Source: Lachnospiraceae bacterium (GTDB lineage: Bacteria > Bacillota > Clostridia > Lachnospirales > Lachnospiraceae). Taken from it: a stretch of 46,243 bases of DNA. The notes under the pieces are model-generated. The model was not told where the DNA came from. It made no database searches and was given only the letters and a program-made list of their open reading frames with translations. Each line of letters begins with the position of its first letter. The first letter of the stretch is position 1. The stretch covers positions 1-46,243 of the forward strand of contig WRBB01000021.1 of the NCBI GenBank assembly GCA_009779895.1. Direction: 5' to 3'. Below, one piece after another: positions 24,104 through 32,819 of the stretch. The position numbers and the translations under genes were made by a program.

Positions 24104-24739
24104 TTAGATACCATTCAGATAATCAAAAACTGCTTTTACATCCGGTTTACCCATTGCTTCTTGGCGCAAAACCTCCATAAAATCTGTTCTTTTTCCAATT
24201 GTTTTTAAGAGCTTTGCATCAATACCTTTTAAAATCTCCAGAAAAGGCTTATGAGCAAGTATGGATAATTCTTTCAAAATCACTCTGTTTTTTCCTTGCG
24301 GCTCTTGTCGTTCCGGCGGATAACCCGCGCCCGGCTCATCCTTGAACAATTTTTCAAACATATAATCTAAATTGATATTGGCTGCCCAACCATATCCTTT
24401 GTGCAATGCCAAAGAAACACAGTTTCCGCCATTGATTTGAGAAAACAGCCACGCATCTAAAGGATCTTGAATCAATCCACATGAAACACCGGGAAATTGC
24501 AACACTGCATTGAGATAGCCTTGCCCCGTACCGCAACCACCAATCACCATATCACAAATTTTTCCATTGAGTAAAATGGCTGACATAATCCCGGTTTGGA
24601 TATAAGACAAGGGATTTTCTTCCTCTATACTTTGCATACCCAAATTAAACACTGTCAGATTTTTCTGCTTGTTTAACGCGGCAATCAAGTCCGAATTCCG
24701 CATGGCCGCACTTACTTCATTTACCACTGCTACTCTCAT
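24104..24739 (-). CDS. RpiB/LacA/LacB-family sugar-phosphate isomerase
   Basis: This encodes 211 residues. The start is ATG 24739, which overlaps the TGA of the transporter gene as ATGA. A GTG at 24754 inside that gene is less likely. The family core is visible, with the catalytic Cys in VIGGCGTGQGYLNA and the helix preceding it. It is about 60 residues longer than a plain RpiB, with a C-terminal extension ending in KPDVKAVFDYLNGI. Members of this family isomerise pentose or hexose phosphates, and in catabolic clusters also tetrose phosphates or keto-sugars. The substrate here is unknown and probably an intermediate of the surrounding cluster. Confidence 0.83.
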   Translation of the reverse strand: MRVAVVNEVSAAMRNSDLIAALNKQKNLTVFNLGMQSIEEENPLSYIQTGIMSAILLNGKICDMVIGGCGTGQGYLNAVLQFPGVSCGLIQDPLDAWLFSQINGGNCVSLALHKGYGWAANINLDYMFEKLFKDEPGAGYPPERQEPQGKNRVILKELSILAHKPFLEILKGIDAKLLKTIGKRTDFMEVLRQEAMGKPDVKAVFDYLNGI

Positions 24740-26220
24740 ATCTTTCTTCCCCACAACCTTTCTTTTTTACTTCCTGTAATCAACAAAATATCTTCTATTT
24801 CTTCCGTTTCCAAGGTTTCTATATCACCTTTGGCTTTCAAACATGCAATCCCTCTCAATATAGCATCAAACCTCCTCTTATTCAACTTATTCTTTAAAGC
24901 AAAAATCAAACAAATAGATAGTAATACCGCGGGAATGACTACAAACATGGTACGAATACCTGCAACAATATCATTTTGTGCAAATACCACAGGATCAAAA
25001 TCGACTAAACCGGCTTTTAAAATCGAATACTCATTTTGATCAAACCCCATGGTCGAAAATCCAAATCCCATCAATAACACCGCAAAACCGCTGGCAAATT
25101 TTCGGATAAACGTTGTCACACCACTGTAAAGACCCTCACGCCGCTTGGCTGTGCGCAATTCATCTACATCATAAATATCCGTCAGCATGGACCAAGTGGA
25201 CAAATTGCCGGCCGCCGAACCAATGGCAATCAATCCGGATATGATACAAAGAACAAGAATCGGTGTGCCCGAATCAATGAAAACAAAAGCAAAGGTAGAG
25301 GCAATCCAAATGGGCAATCCTATATAAAGCGGAAATGCTTTCCCTTTCTTTTCTGCAATCATACCATGAATCGGCATAAATAACACCATACAAACCAACA
25401 AAGTTCCTACTACCAATTCATAGTTTTGGTACTGTAACACCACGATATCAATATAAAATATAAACATGGCTAACACCAAATCTACCGCAATCTGAAAAGA
25501 CAAAAATATACCTAAAAAATTCCGATAAGCCTTATTATCAAATACGTCCAACCATTCTTTCAAAGAAATCTTTTCGGCAGGTGACACATCTTTTCGCTCC
25601 TTGGTTCCCAAAAATACAAAAAACCAACATAAGGCAAAAATACAGCCAAAAATGATGCCTTGCAACAAATATCCCGGTCTCTGCCCCGGACCAATATAAG
25701 GGCTACCCACCGCCCGAATCAAAATCGAGGGTATGATTGCCGCCAAAAGAGAAGCTAGGCCGGAAAACATCATCCGATACGTTGTAAAACTTGTCCGAAC
25801 ATTATAATCTGATGTCATATCCGACAAAATCGCATTGTATGGCACCATTACAATGGCAAAGGCTGTACCAAAAAACATATATGCAAAAATGTAATACACA
25901 ATTTTAGCACTTATATCATCCATACCAAAGGAATAAAACAGCATCACAAAGGATAAAAATACCGGTATGATACCCATCAAAAAGAAAATACGCCTGCGCC
26001 CAAACCTTGACCTGGTTTTATCTGAAATGCGTCCAACAATCGGATCTGTGATGGCATCCCATAACCGACCGGCAAAAATAATAATCGTAGTTGCTATAAT
26101 CGGCAAACCCTCCACCAGTACAAGGTAGTTCATAAATAATAAACTAAATATCATAAATGCACCACCACCGTAAATATCTCCGCAGGCATAGGCCAATTTG
26201 TTGCGTAATTTAATTTTCAT
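24736..26220 (-). CDS. GPH-family sugar/polyol symporter (MFS)
   Basis: This encodes 494 residues with about twelve membrane helices. The glycoside-pentoside-hexuronide family signature is clear near the N-terminus: KLAYACGDIYGGGAF, then GRLWDAITDPIVGRISDKTR. It carries a longer cytoplasmic C-terminus (about 460-494) ending within the RpiB start. It should import a sugar, glycoside or uronate together with a cation. It lies between a Gfo/Idh dehydrogenase and the RpiB-like isomerase, so it gives the cluster a second uptake route besides the CUT2 ABC importer. Confidence 0.9.
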   Translation of the reverse strand: MKIKLRNKLAYACGDIYGGGAFMIFSLLFMNYLVLVEGLPIIATTIIIFAGRLWDAITDPIVGRISDKTRSRFGRRRIFFLMGIIPVFLSFVMLFYSFGMDDISAKIVYYIFAYMFFGTAFAIVMVPYNAILSDMTSDYNVRTSFTTYRMMFSGLASLLAAIIPSILIRAVGSPYIGPGQRPGYLLQGIIFGCIFALCWFFVFLGTKERKDVSPAEKISLKEWLDVFDNKAYRNFLGIFLSFQIAVDLVLAMFIFYIDIVVLQYQNYELVVGTLLVCMVLFMPIHGMIAEKKGKAFPLYIGLPIWIASTFAFVFIDSGTPILVLCIISGLIAIGSAAGNLSTWSMLTDIYDVDELRTAKRREGLYSGVTTFIRKFASGFAVLLMGFGFSTMGFDQNEYSILKAGLVDFDPVVFAQNDIVAGIRTMFVVIPAVLLSICLIFALKNKLNKRRFDAILRGIACLKAKGDIETLETEEIEDILLITGSKKERLWGRKI

Positions 26221-26232
26221 AACAGCACCCCA

Positions 26233-27429
26233 CTATTTCTCGCCAAATAAAAGCGAAGCGATTAAACTACGTTTCTTCGGAATTTCCTTATCTTCATACT
26301 GACTCAAATATATTTCTTTCTTTTGCTTGGATGAATCAATGGCTGCCAGGGCAAATTTCAAAACTTCTTTGCCCGCTTCACCGGATAATAACGGTTCACG
26401 GTCATTTTTTATGGCTTCTATAAAATCTTTGGTACAAGCTTCAAAAGAATCAGCCCAGTCATGTTTCATATCCCAAAATTCATGCCGTTTTCCATCACGG
26501 TACATAACCACCGGTGCTACATCTTCCATTAAGGTAGCCGTGCAGCGTGTCACCCAAATAATACCCCGGGAACCCGTGATTTCTACACGTTCATCACAGG
26601 TATAATATTTGCTGTTAATGTACATTTCCTCTGCATTCACAATGTCCCAAATGCCATATAACTTTTTATCTTTGTACTTCCACATAATCGTACCCGGCAC
26701 ATCATTATACACCCCCGGTGCTACGGGCGTTTGATCAATCCAAGCACTGACCTTTTCTATTGCACCCATAAAATATGTAGCAATGGAAAACTTATGATAA
26801 CCATCATCAAACACCGTCGGTCCCCCACCGGATAAGGTAACATTAAAGCGCCATAACCACGACTTCGGATCAATTTCCCAGCCTGTTGGCGGCAAATCTT
26901 TGGGCACCTGATCCGGTAACTTCTTCTGAAAAGCAGCGGGCATGTTTTTAGACAGCAGTGGTGCATTGGTCATCTTTAAACGAATACCTTGGGGCGAACC
27001 AATCTCTCCCTCTTCCAACATTTTTTTCGCCCATTGATAAGGTGGATAATGCACAAAATTCTCATATATCTTTAATTTTACACCGTTGTCTTTGGCCGCT
27101 TGTATCATTTTGTCACATTCTTCTAAATTCATTGCCATGGGCTTTTGAACAGAAACGTGCTTTTTTGCCTCACATAATCTTACGGTGTATTCACAGTGTA
27201 GATGATGAGGAATAATAAGCTCTACTCCCACAACCGTTTCATCTGCCAAAACCGCTTCAAAACAATCATATACTTTTGGCACTGCAAATGCCTTGGCAAA
27301 TGTTTCAGCATTGGCACGTTTGATATCACAAACACCCCAAAGCTCAGCATCCGGGTTGTTCTTATAACCGACCACATGCAACGTAGAAATCCTTCCGCAC
27401 CCTATGATTACAAATCTCATTTTCCCCAT
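26233..27429 (-). CDS. Gfo/Idh/MocA-family oxidoreductase
   Basis: This encodes 398 residues. The N-terminal Rossmann fold binds NAD(P) (RFVIIGCGRISTLHVVGY). The usual EKP catalytic motif reads QKP, with Lys96 kept. The C-terminal domain holds the active-site pattern GGGPTVFDDGYHKF, with Asp and His as in sugar and inositol dehydrogenases. It likely oxidises or reduces a hydroxyl on a sugar, glycoside or cyclitol. It lies 13 bases upstream of the GPH transporter gene. The substitution of Gln for Glu in the EKP motif is a small departure from most family members. Confidence 0.88.
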   Translation of the reverse strand: MGKMRFVIIGCGRISTLHVVGYKNNPDAELWGVCDIKRANAETFAKAFAVPKVYDCFEAVLADETVVGVELIIPHHLHCEYTVRLCEAKKHVSVQKPMAMNLEECDKMIQAAKDNGVKLKIYENFVHYPPYQWAKKMLEEGEIGSPQGIRLKMTNAPLLSKNMPAAFQKKLPDQVPKDLPPTGWEIDPKSWLWRFNVTLSGGGPTVFDDGYHKFSIATYFMGAIEKVSAWIDQTPVAPGVYNDVPGTIMWKYKDKKLYGIWDIVNAEEMYINSKYYTCDERVEITGSRGIIWVTRCTATLMEDVAPVVMYRDGKRHEFWDMKHDWADSFEACTKDFIEAIKNDREPLLSGEAGKEVLKFALAAIDSSKQKKEIYLSQYEDKEIPKKRSLIASLLFGEK

Positions 27430-27481
27430 CTCTTTTACCTCATTCCTTACAACCCTTTTACAGATTTAAAATTGCTTCTGA

Positions 27482-28126
27482 TTACCTCAAACCATCCGCT
27501 AAAATCAAATCTGCTTCTGTGGCGTTTACTACATCATCCACACAAAAACCCTCTGCAACTTCCGTTAATATCAGACCTCCTTTTTGCACCTCTATCACGC
27601 CCATCTCTGTTACAATCAAATCCACTGCATTTTGCGCACTCAGTGGCAGATTACACTGCTTTACTATTTTTGCCACTCCTTTTGCCGTATGTTCCATGGC
27701 GACGATAACTTTCTTAGCACCCGTCAATAAATCCATGGCACCACCCATACCGGGCACCATTTTTTTTGGTATCATATAATTGGCAATGTTACCTACTTGA
27801 TCCACTTGTAACGCACCTAAAACTGTCACATCCAAGTGTCCGCCACGTATAATACCAAAAGATGTAGCACTATCAAAAAAACAACCCCCCGGCAAAATAG
27901 ACGCTACTTGTCCACCTGCATTTACTATGGTAGGATCTATATTTTCTTTCGGTGTGCCCCCTAATCCCACAAAACCATTTTCTGAATGTAGCATAACCTT
28001 TACATCTTCCGGAATAAAATTTGAAACTTTAGTAGGTAATCCAATGCCCAAATTCACAAGTTGCCCATCTTTTAGCTCCATCGCTACACGTTTTGCTATG
28101 CGTTCTTGCAATTGCGCCTTATCCAT
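27482..28126 (-). CDS. Acetate/acetoacetate-type CoA-transferase subunit B
   Basis: This encodes 214 residues of the family I CoA-transferase beta subunit. The catalytic Glu49 lies in MLHSENGFVGLG, which forms the covalent glutamyl-CoA intermediate. Other signatures are LVNLGIGLPTKV and FDSATSFGIIRGGHLDVTVL. The start overlaps the end of the alpha-subunit gene by eight bases. It moves CoA between acetoacetate or another 3-oxoacid and an acyl-CoA. Next to BKACE, which makes acetoacetate, the likely reaction is activation of acetoacetate to acetoacetyl-CoA. Confidence 0.92.
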   Translation of the reverse strand: MDKAQLQERIAKRVAMELKDGQLVNLGIGLPTKVSNFIPEDVKVMLHSENGFVGLGGTPKENIDPTIVNAGGQVASILPGGCFFDSATSFGIIRGGHLDVTVLGALQVDQVGNIANYMIPKKMVPGMGGAMDLLTGAKKVIVAMEHTAKGVAKIVKQCNLPLSAQNAVDLIVTEMGVIEVQKGGLILTEVAEGFCVDDVVNATEADLILADGLR

Positions 28127-28781
28127 CTAACCCACCCCCATCTACAATGTAATTGACAAAAATGCCGGGTGTCATCACAGCATTGGGACATAACATACCA
28201 CTTTCGTACACCCGACCCGCTTCCACAATGGTCACTTTTGCAGAAGCCGCCATCACATGATTAAAATTGTTTTCCGAACCTTGATATACTATATTGCCGG
28301 CTTTATCTACTTTTGCTGCATATAACAGTGCGATATCAGCCGATAAGGGTTTTTCCAATAGATAGTCTACGCCATCTATATTGATTTTCTCCTTGCCCAC
28401 TTCTACCAAAGTGCCTAAGCCTGTACGTGTCAACACACCACCTAAACCATACCCTGCTGCTCGTATCTGCTCAACAAGCGTCCCTTGCGGCACCAACACA
28501 ACTTCTGTTTCCCCGTCAGACATTTGCCTACCGGCCTCTTTATTCAGTCCAATGTGGGAAGCAATGATTTTTTTGAATTGTTTATTCACAACCAATTTCC
28601 CCACACCTTTATCTGCAAGACCCGCATCATTGCAAATCAAAGTAAGATTCTTTTTCCCCGATGCGACAAGAGCATCCACTAAATGTTCCGGCGTTCCATT
28701 TGCCATAAAACCACCTACCATAATCGTATCACCATCTTTGACAAGTGAAATCGCTTCTACCATTGAAATTAGTTTATTCAT
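28119..28781 (-). CDS. Acetate/acetoacetate-type CoA-transferase subunit A
   Basis: This encodes 220 residues of the family I CoA-transferase alpha subunit. Signatures are DGDTIMVGGFMANGTPEHLVD near the start and a glycine-rich CoA-binding region (VPQGTLVEQIRAAGYGLGG). The start codon overlaps the stop of the cupin gene as ATGA, and its end overlaps the beta-subunit start, so the three are translationally coupled. It is the partner of the beta subunit in a heteromeric enzyme. Confidence 0.92.
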   Translation of the reverse strand: MNKLISMVEAISLVKDGDTIMVGGFMANGTPEHLVDALVASGKKNLTLICNDAGLADKGVGKLVVNKQFKKIIASHIGLNKEAGRQMSDGETEVVLVPQGTLVEQIRAAGYGLGGVLTRTGLGTLVEVGKEKINIDGVDYLLEKPLSADIALLYAAKVDKAGNIVYQGSENNFNHVMAASAKVTIVEAGRVYESGMLCPNAVMTPGIFVNYIVDGGGLDG

Positions 28782-29164
28782 AGTCCCACAACCTCCAACG
28801 GGTACATTTGATATTTGCTAATATCCGTCTGCGTAGTAAAAAAACAAAACACACGCATCACTTCTGTGCCGCTATTTTGTATCATATGCACTTCATCTTT
28901 TCTTGCTACAATCAAAGAACCCACCTGTAAAGGATATCTCAAACCTCCCTCCACAAGCAATTCCCCCGCTCCGGACATCACATAAATGGCCTCCTCACAA
29001 TCCGGGTGTGAATGGGGCGGTTTGGCCGTTGCACCCGGTTGAAATTCAACCACACAACTTGTAAAAAAATCAGATGAAACTTTGCTGTTTTTTGACACCA
29101 ACCAACGCATTTTACGATCATTTACCACAACTTCCTCTACTGTATTTTCATATATAATATCCAT
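28778..29164 (-). CDS. Small cupin-domain protein
   Basis: This encodes 128 residues, a single cupin barrel. The first motif reads KPPHSHPDCEEAIYVMSGAGE, with two His and two Glu as metal ligands. The second motif (DEVHMIQNSGTE) supplies the last His. Such proteins may be isomerases, hydrolases or dioxygenases acting on sugars or keto-acids. It overlaps the CoA-transferase alpha gene and lies 19 bases after the BKACE gene, so it probably acts on an intermediate of that pathway. Its exact reaction is unknown. Confidence 0.82.
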   Translation of the reverse strand: MDIIYENTVEEVVVNDRKMRWLVSKNSKVSSDFFTSCVVEFQPGATAKPPHSHPDCEEAIYVMSGAGELLVEGGLRYPLQVGSLIVARKDEVHMIQNSGTEVMRVFCFFTTQTDISKYQMYPLEVVGL

Positions 29165-29183
29165 TCATTTCCTCCCTATAAAG

Positions 29184-30113
29184 TCAAAAAGCGACCATAT
29201 CCAAACCTTTTACGCCTAAAATCGCTCTTGCTTCATCAGCTGTCGCCACTTCCTTGCTTAGTTCCTTTGCAATCCGTACAATCTTTTCCACTTGTTGCGC
29301 GTTGCTTTTGGCCTTTTCTCCTTTACTTAACCAAATGCTATCTTCCAAACCAACCCGCACATGACCACCCATGGCCAAAGCCACTGCACCTAAAGACATT
29401 TGCTGCTTACCAGCTCCTACCACCGACCATATAAAACTGTCCTTGCCAAACGCTTTTTCAGCCGTACTCACCAAATATATCAAATTTTCAACCGTTGCTT
29501 GCATTCCACCAAGAACACCTAACACAAATTGCAAATAAACAGGTGCTTTGATTTTTCCTTGTTTTACAAAATAAGCAATGTTGTTGATATGGCCTATTTC
29601 ATACACTTCAAACTCAGGCTTTGTACCCACATTATAAAAAGTATCTATATATTTTCGCATAGAATAAAATGTATTATTGTGAATATTATTCTCTGTTTTT
29701 AGCAAATATTCTTTTTCCCAATTAAAGCGATATTCCTCTATTCGCTCAGCCAAAGGATGAAGAGCAAAATTCAAAGAACCACCATTGAGTGATGCAACTT
29801 CCGGCTGCAACTCCGTCACCGGTAACAAGCGTTGTTCAATGGTCATGGTGGTTGGATCACCACCTGTTGTCAAACACAATATCACATCACAGTTTTCTTT
29901 TACTTTTTTGCACACATAACGAAACAACTCCATATCCGGTGTTGGTCTTCCATCTTTTGGATCTCTCACATGAATATGCGCCACTGCTGCTCCGGCTTTA
30001 CAAGCAGCAATTGACTCATCTGCAATCTCATCCGGTGCAATCGGCAGATATTTTGATTGACTTGGTATATGAATTGCTCCAGTAATGGCCGCAGTAATGA
30101 TTGTTTTTTTCAT
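29184..30113 (-). CDS. Beta-keto acid cleavage enzyme (BKACE, DUF849)
   Basis: This encodes 309 residues. BKACE enzymes, of which lysine-fermentation Kce is the model, combine a beta-keto acid with acetyl-CoA to give acetoacetate and a new acyl-CoA. Zinc ligands His46 and His48 (AHIHVRD) are at the same numbers as in Kce, and the distal Glu257-Asp258 pair lies in RVGLEDSIW. The segment CLTTGGD matches the substrate-binding loop. The protein is about 30 residues longer than Kce, with an insertion near 130-165. The substrate must differ from Kce's, because no other lysine-fermentation genes are present. Flanking CoA-transferases fit handling of the products. Confidence 0.92.
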   Translation of the reverse strand: MKKTIITAAITGAIHIPSQSKYLPIAPDEIADESIAACKAGAAVAHIHVRDPKDGRPTPDMELFRYVCKKVKENCDVILCLTTGGDPTTMTIEQRLLPVTELQPEVASLNGGSLNFALHPLAERIEEYRFNWEKEYLLKTENNIHNNTFYSMRKYIDTFYNVGTKPEFEVYEIGHINNIAYFVKQGKIKAPVYLQFVLGVLGGMQATVENLIYLVSTAEKAFGKDSFIWSVVGAGKQQMSLGAVALAMGGHVRVGLEDSIWLSKGEKAKSNAQQVEKIVRIAKELSKEVATADEARAILGVKGLDMVAF

Positions 30114-30128
30114 GATAATCTCCCTCTC

Positions 30129-31637
30129 TTACTTTAATTTCAGGCCCATTGGCCGATCTAAAAAAATTCTCTCATCCATTTCACATAAACTTTCATCTAT
30201 GATTGGTTTAAAATCCATGTGCAACAAAATATCCCGCTCTATATCCATACCGGGTGCAATCTCTATCAAATGTACCCCATCTTCTTCTAAGCGAAATACT
30301 GCCCGCTCTGTAATGAATAGAACCGGTTGTTTTGCTTTTTTTGCATTTGTCCCACTAAATGTAATCTGTTGTACCTTTTTCACAAATTTCTTTTTTGAGC
30401 CAGATGCCATAAATGTGCCACAATAACACACTTTTTTTGCATTCTGGGTGATATTAATGAATCCCCCGGCTCCGGCAATTAACATACCAAACTTACTTAC
30501 ATTGACATTTCCCTTTGCATCTACCTCGGCAAGCCCCAAAAAAGCCATATCCAACCCGCCGCCATCATAAAAATCAAATTGCAAACGATGGTCCATGATT
30601 GCCTCCGGATTTCTAGCGACCCCAAATTGATGACCACCCAAGGCGATACCACCTACAATACCGGATTCAATGGTTAAGGTGAAGTCTTCCTCTATATTTT
30701 CTTCCACTGCCACATCCGCAATTACCTCCGGTGTACCGATTCCCAAATTGATAACCGCATCTTTTTGCAATTCAAAGGCCGCCCGCCTGGCGATAATTTT
30801 TTTACTGTTTAAATCTCCTTTGCTAACTTTTGCAACATAAGCGTTTGTTTCACCGCTTACAGAAGAATCAAAATAAACACCAATAGACTGCTCGTGTTCT
30901 TCCGGTTTGCTCACAACCAGAGCATCCACATAAATCCCGGGAATTTTCACCATACGCGGATCAATGGTACCGGCCTTGACCACTTGCTTTACTTGCACAA
31001 GCACCTTACCTCCACTTGCCTTACAAGCTTGTGCCAAAGAAGTGGCATCTAAATGAAAGGGTTCATGATCAAAAGATACGTTGCCCCGCTCATCTGCAAA
31101 CGTCGCACGAATCAAACAAACATCAATGGGAACATGTTTGTACAACAGCAATTCTTTCCCTTCTATCTCTACTACTTTCACAAGTTCTTCTTTTGTAACC
31201 TCATTGAGTTTGCCCCCGTCTAACCTGGGATCTACAAAGGTGCCCAATCCCACATGGGAAATGGTAAACCCACGCTGTATCGCTATATCACGATACATCT
31301 GAGAAATCACACCCTGGGGAAAATTATAGGCTTCTATCTTATTTTCATTTGCCAATTTCCCCATTTTAGGACATTTCCCCCAATGACCACCAATCACCCG
31401 TTTAACCATACCCGCATGAGAATAATGCTCATTGCCTTGACCCTCTTTTGAACCTTGCCCGGCCGTGTAAACCAAGGTAAGGTTCCGGGGATGACCTGTT
31501 TCGAGAAATTTCTTTTCTATTTCAATGTTTAAGGTTTCTGCAAGCCCACTTCCGATGAAACCACCGGTTGCCAATACGTCACCGTCACGTACCATAGCAA
31601 TGGCTTCCTTTGCAGACATAATCAATTTTCTTTTCAT
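30129..31637 (-). CDS. Fused-subunit acyl-CoA:acetate/3-ketoacid CoA-transferase
   Basis: This encodes 502 residues. I start it at ATG 31637 behind GGAAAGG, and a TTG at 31655 is less likely. Alpha and beta CoA-transferase halves are fused as in YdiF and propionate CoA-transferases. The alpha half opens GDVLATGGFIGSGLAETLN. The beta half carries LGIGTPEVIADVAVEE and the catalytic Glu in TIESGIVGGIALGG. It probably activates or releases a short-chain acid such as propionate or the BKACE-derived acyl group. It lies just past a terminator that separates it from the ABC transporter genes. It is the second CoA-transferase in the cluster. Confidence 0.9.
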   Translation of the reverse strand: MKRKLIMSAKEAIAMVRDGDVLATGGFIGSGLAETLNIEIEKKFLETGHPRNLTLVYTAGQGSKEGQGNEHYSHAGMVKRVIGGHWGKCPKMGKLANENKIEAYNFPQGVISQMYRDIAIQRGFTISHVGLGTFVDPRLDGGKLNEVTKEELVKVVEIEGKELLLYKHVPIDVCLIRATFADERGNVSFDHEPFHLDATSLAQACKASGGKVLVQVKQVVKAGTIDPRMVKIPGIYVDALVVSKPEEHEQSIGVYFDSSVSGETNAYVAKVSKGDLNSKKIIARRAAFELQKDAVINLGIGTPEVIADVAVEENIEEDFTLTIESGIVGGIALGGHQFGVARNPEAIMDHRLQFDFYDGGGLDMAFLGLAEVDAKGNVNVSKFGMLIAGAGGFINITQNAKKVCYCGTFMASGSKKKFVKKVQQITFSGTNAKKAKQPVLFITERAVFRLEEDGVHLIEIAPGMDIERDILLHMDFKPIIDESLCEMDERIFLDRPMGLKLK

Positions 31638-31653
31638 AACACCGTGCCTTTCC

Positions 31654-31679
31654 AAAAAAGGGTTGCCGACAGCAACCCT
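31654..31679 (-). terminator. Internal terminator splitting the catabolic cluster
   Basis: On the minus strand AGGGTTGC and GCAACCCT (31679-31672 and 31666-31659) pair around five bases, followed by a run of T's to 31654. It lies after the binding-protein gene and 17 bases before the start of the fused CoA-transferase gene. Transcription from the upstream promoter is probably only partly passed on. Confidence 0.85.
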
Positions 31680-31695
31680 TAAATTTTACCGAACT

Positions 31696-32787
31696 TTAAA
31701 ATACATCTTTCCATTCTTCAATATTGTCAATATCAAATCTAAATGGATCACCTAACAAAACCTCAGTTCCACCATCAGGAGAATCCTCAACTACAAACTC
31801 TCCCAACGAACCGGAAGTAAATATATCACCTACAGCACCTGTAATCGTACCCTCTACCAAAGCAAGGCCTGCATAAAACGTCAGATAACCTAAATCAATC
31901 GGATTCCACAGATACATCCAAGGAACCGTACCATCTTCAATAAACGGATACATATCCGCAGGCGTTCCCAAACCCGTCAACTTTACGTCTGATCCTGTTG
32001 TTTGCAGCACCCTACCGGCCGCCAACATACCAACTGTGGTCGGAGAAATAATGACACGAATATCTTCATCGGCAAGCAAACCATGGGTTTCATTTGTTGA
32101 GGTCGTTGGATCGTCATCACCATATGCAATTCTAATCAAAGGTGTGTTTGCATATTTTTCCGGATTCTCTTCCATTTCTGCTACCATCCACTCTATCCAA
32201 AGATTTTGATTGGATGCTTGTGCTGTTGCGGATAAGATACCAATACCACCCTCACCATTCACGATATCATGAGCCGCTCTCATTTGTACACGGCCAATCA
32301 TTTCCGGGTCTGCCTGATTGATATGCACCATGCGATTATCCGGGTTCACCGAAGAGTCAAAAGATATAACAGATATCCCTTGATCCATGGCTCTATCCAA
32401 AGTAGGACCCAATGCATCAAAATCATTTGCCGTAACAGCTATCAAATCAACATTTTGCGCAATCAGTTGATTGAGAATTTCAATTTGCATCTCCGGTGTT
32501 GGATTGGTTGGGCCTCTAAATAAGACTTCTACATTCATTTCATTCGCAGCATTTTCGAAACCTTCAAACAGACTTTGCATAAAAGGATTATTTACATCTT
32601 TGGCAACAAATGCAAATACCAAATCACCCGCCGCTGTTTCCATTTCATTTGCATCATCATTACCTGCGTCCTCTTGAGCCGTATCCACCGGTGCCTCAGT
32701 AGCCGTGTCCCGGTTTTCCCCGGCACATCCAATCAATAACATTACCGTCATCATCATACATAATACAAGTGCCAAAATCTTTTTCAT
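31696..32787 (-). CDS. CUT2-type sugar ABC transporter substrate-binding lipoprotein
   Basis: This encodes 363 residues from ATG 32787 behind GAGAGGAC. The longer frame to 32820 starts inside the permease gene. The lipobox is LLIGCAGE. An acidic linker leads to a periplasmic-binding-protein type I domain (VFAFVAKDVNNPFMQSLFEG), closest in style to the rhamnose/autoinducer-2 group. It delivers a monosaccharide or cyclitol to the two permeases. It is unusually the last gene of its transporter set and is followed by a terminator. The substrate is not determinable from sequence. Confidence 0.9.
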   Translation of the reverse strand: MKKILALVLCMMMTVMLLIGCAGENRDTATEAPVDTAQEDAGNDDANEMETAAGDLVFAFVAKDVNNPFMQSLFEGFENAANEMNVEVLFRGPTNPTPEMQIEILNQLIAQNVDLIAVTANDFDALGPTLDRAMDQGISVISFDSSVNPDNRMVHINQADPEMIGRVQMRAAHDIVNGEGGIGILSATAQASNQNLWIEWMVAEMEENPEKYANTPLIRIAYGDDDPTTSTNETHGLLADEDIRVIISPTTVGMLAAGRVLQTTGSDVKLTGLGTPADMYPFIEDGTVPWMYLWNPIDLGYLTFYAGLALVEGTITGAVGDIFTSGSLGEFVVEDSPDGGTEVLLGDPFRFDIDNIEEWKDVF

Positions 32788-32819
32788 TTTAATGTCCTCT
32801 CTTGAATCTCTTTTTGTCA

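Noticed and set aside
27202-27708. A 168-codon rightward frame over the Gfo/Idh and CoA-transferase genes.
   Set aside because: It is antisense to two well-supported genes and spans their junction.
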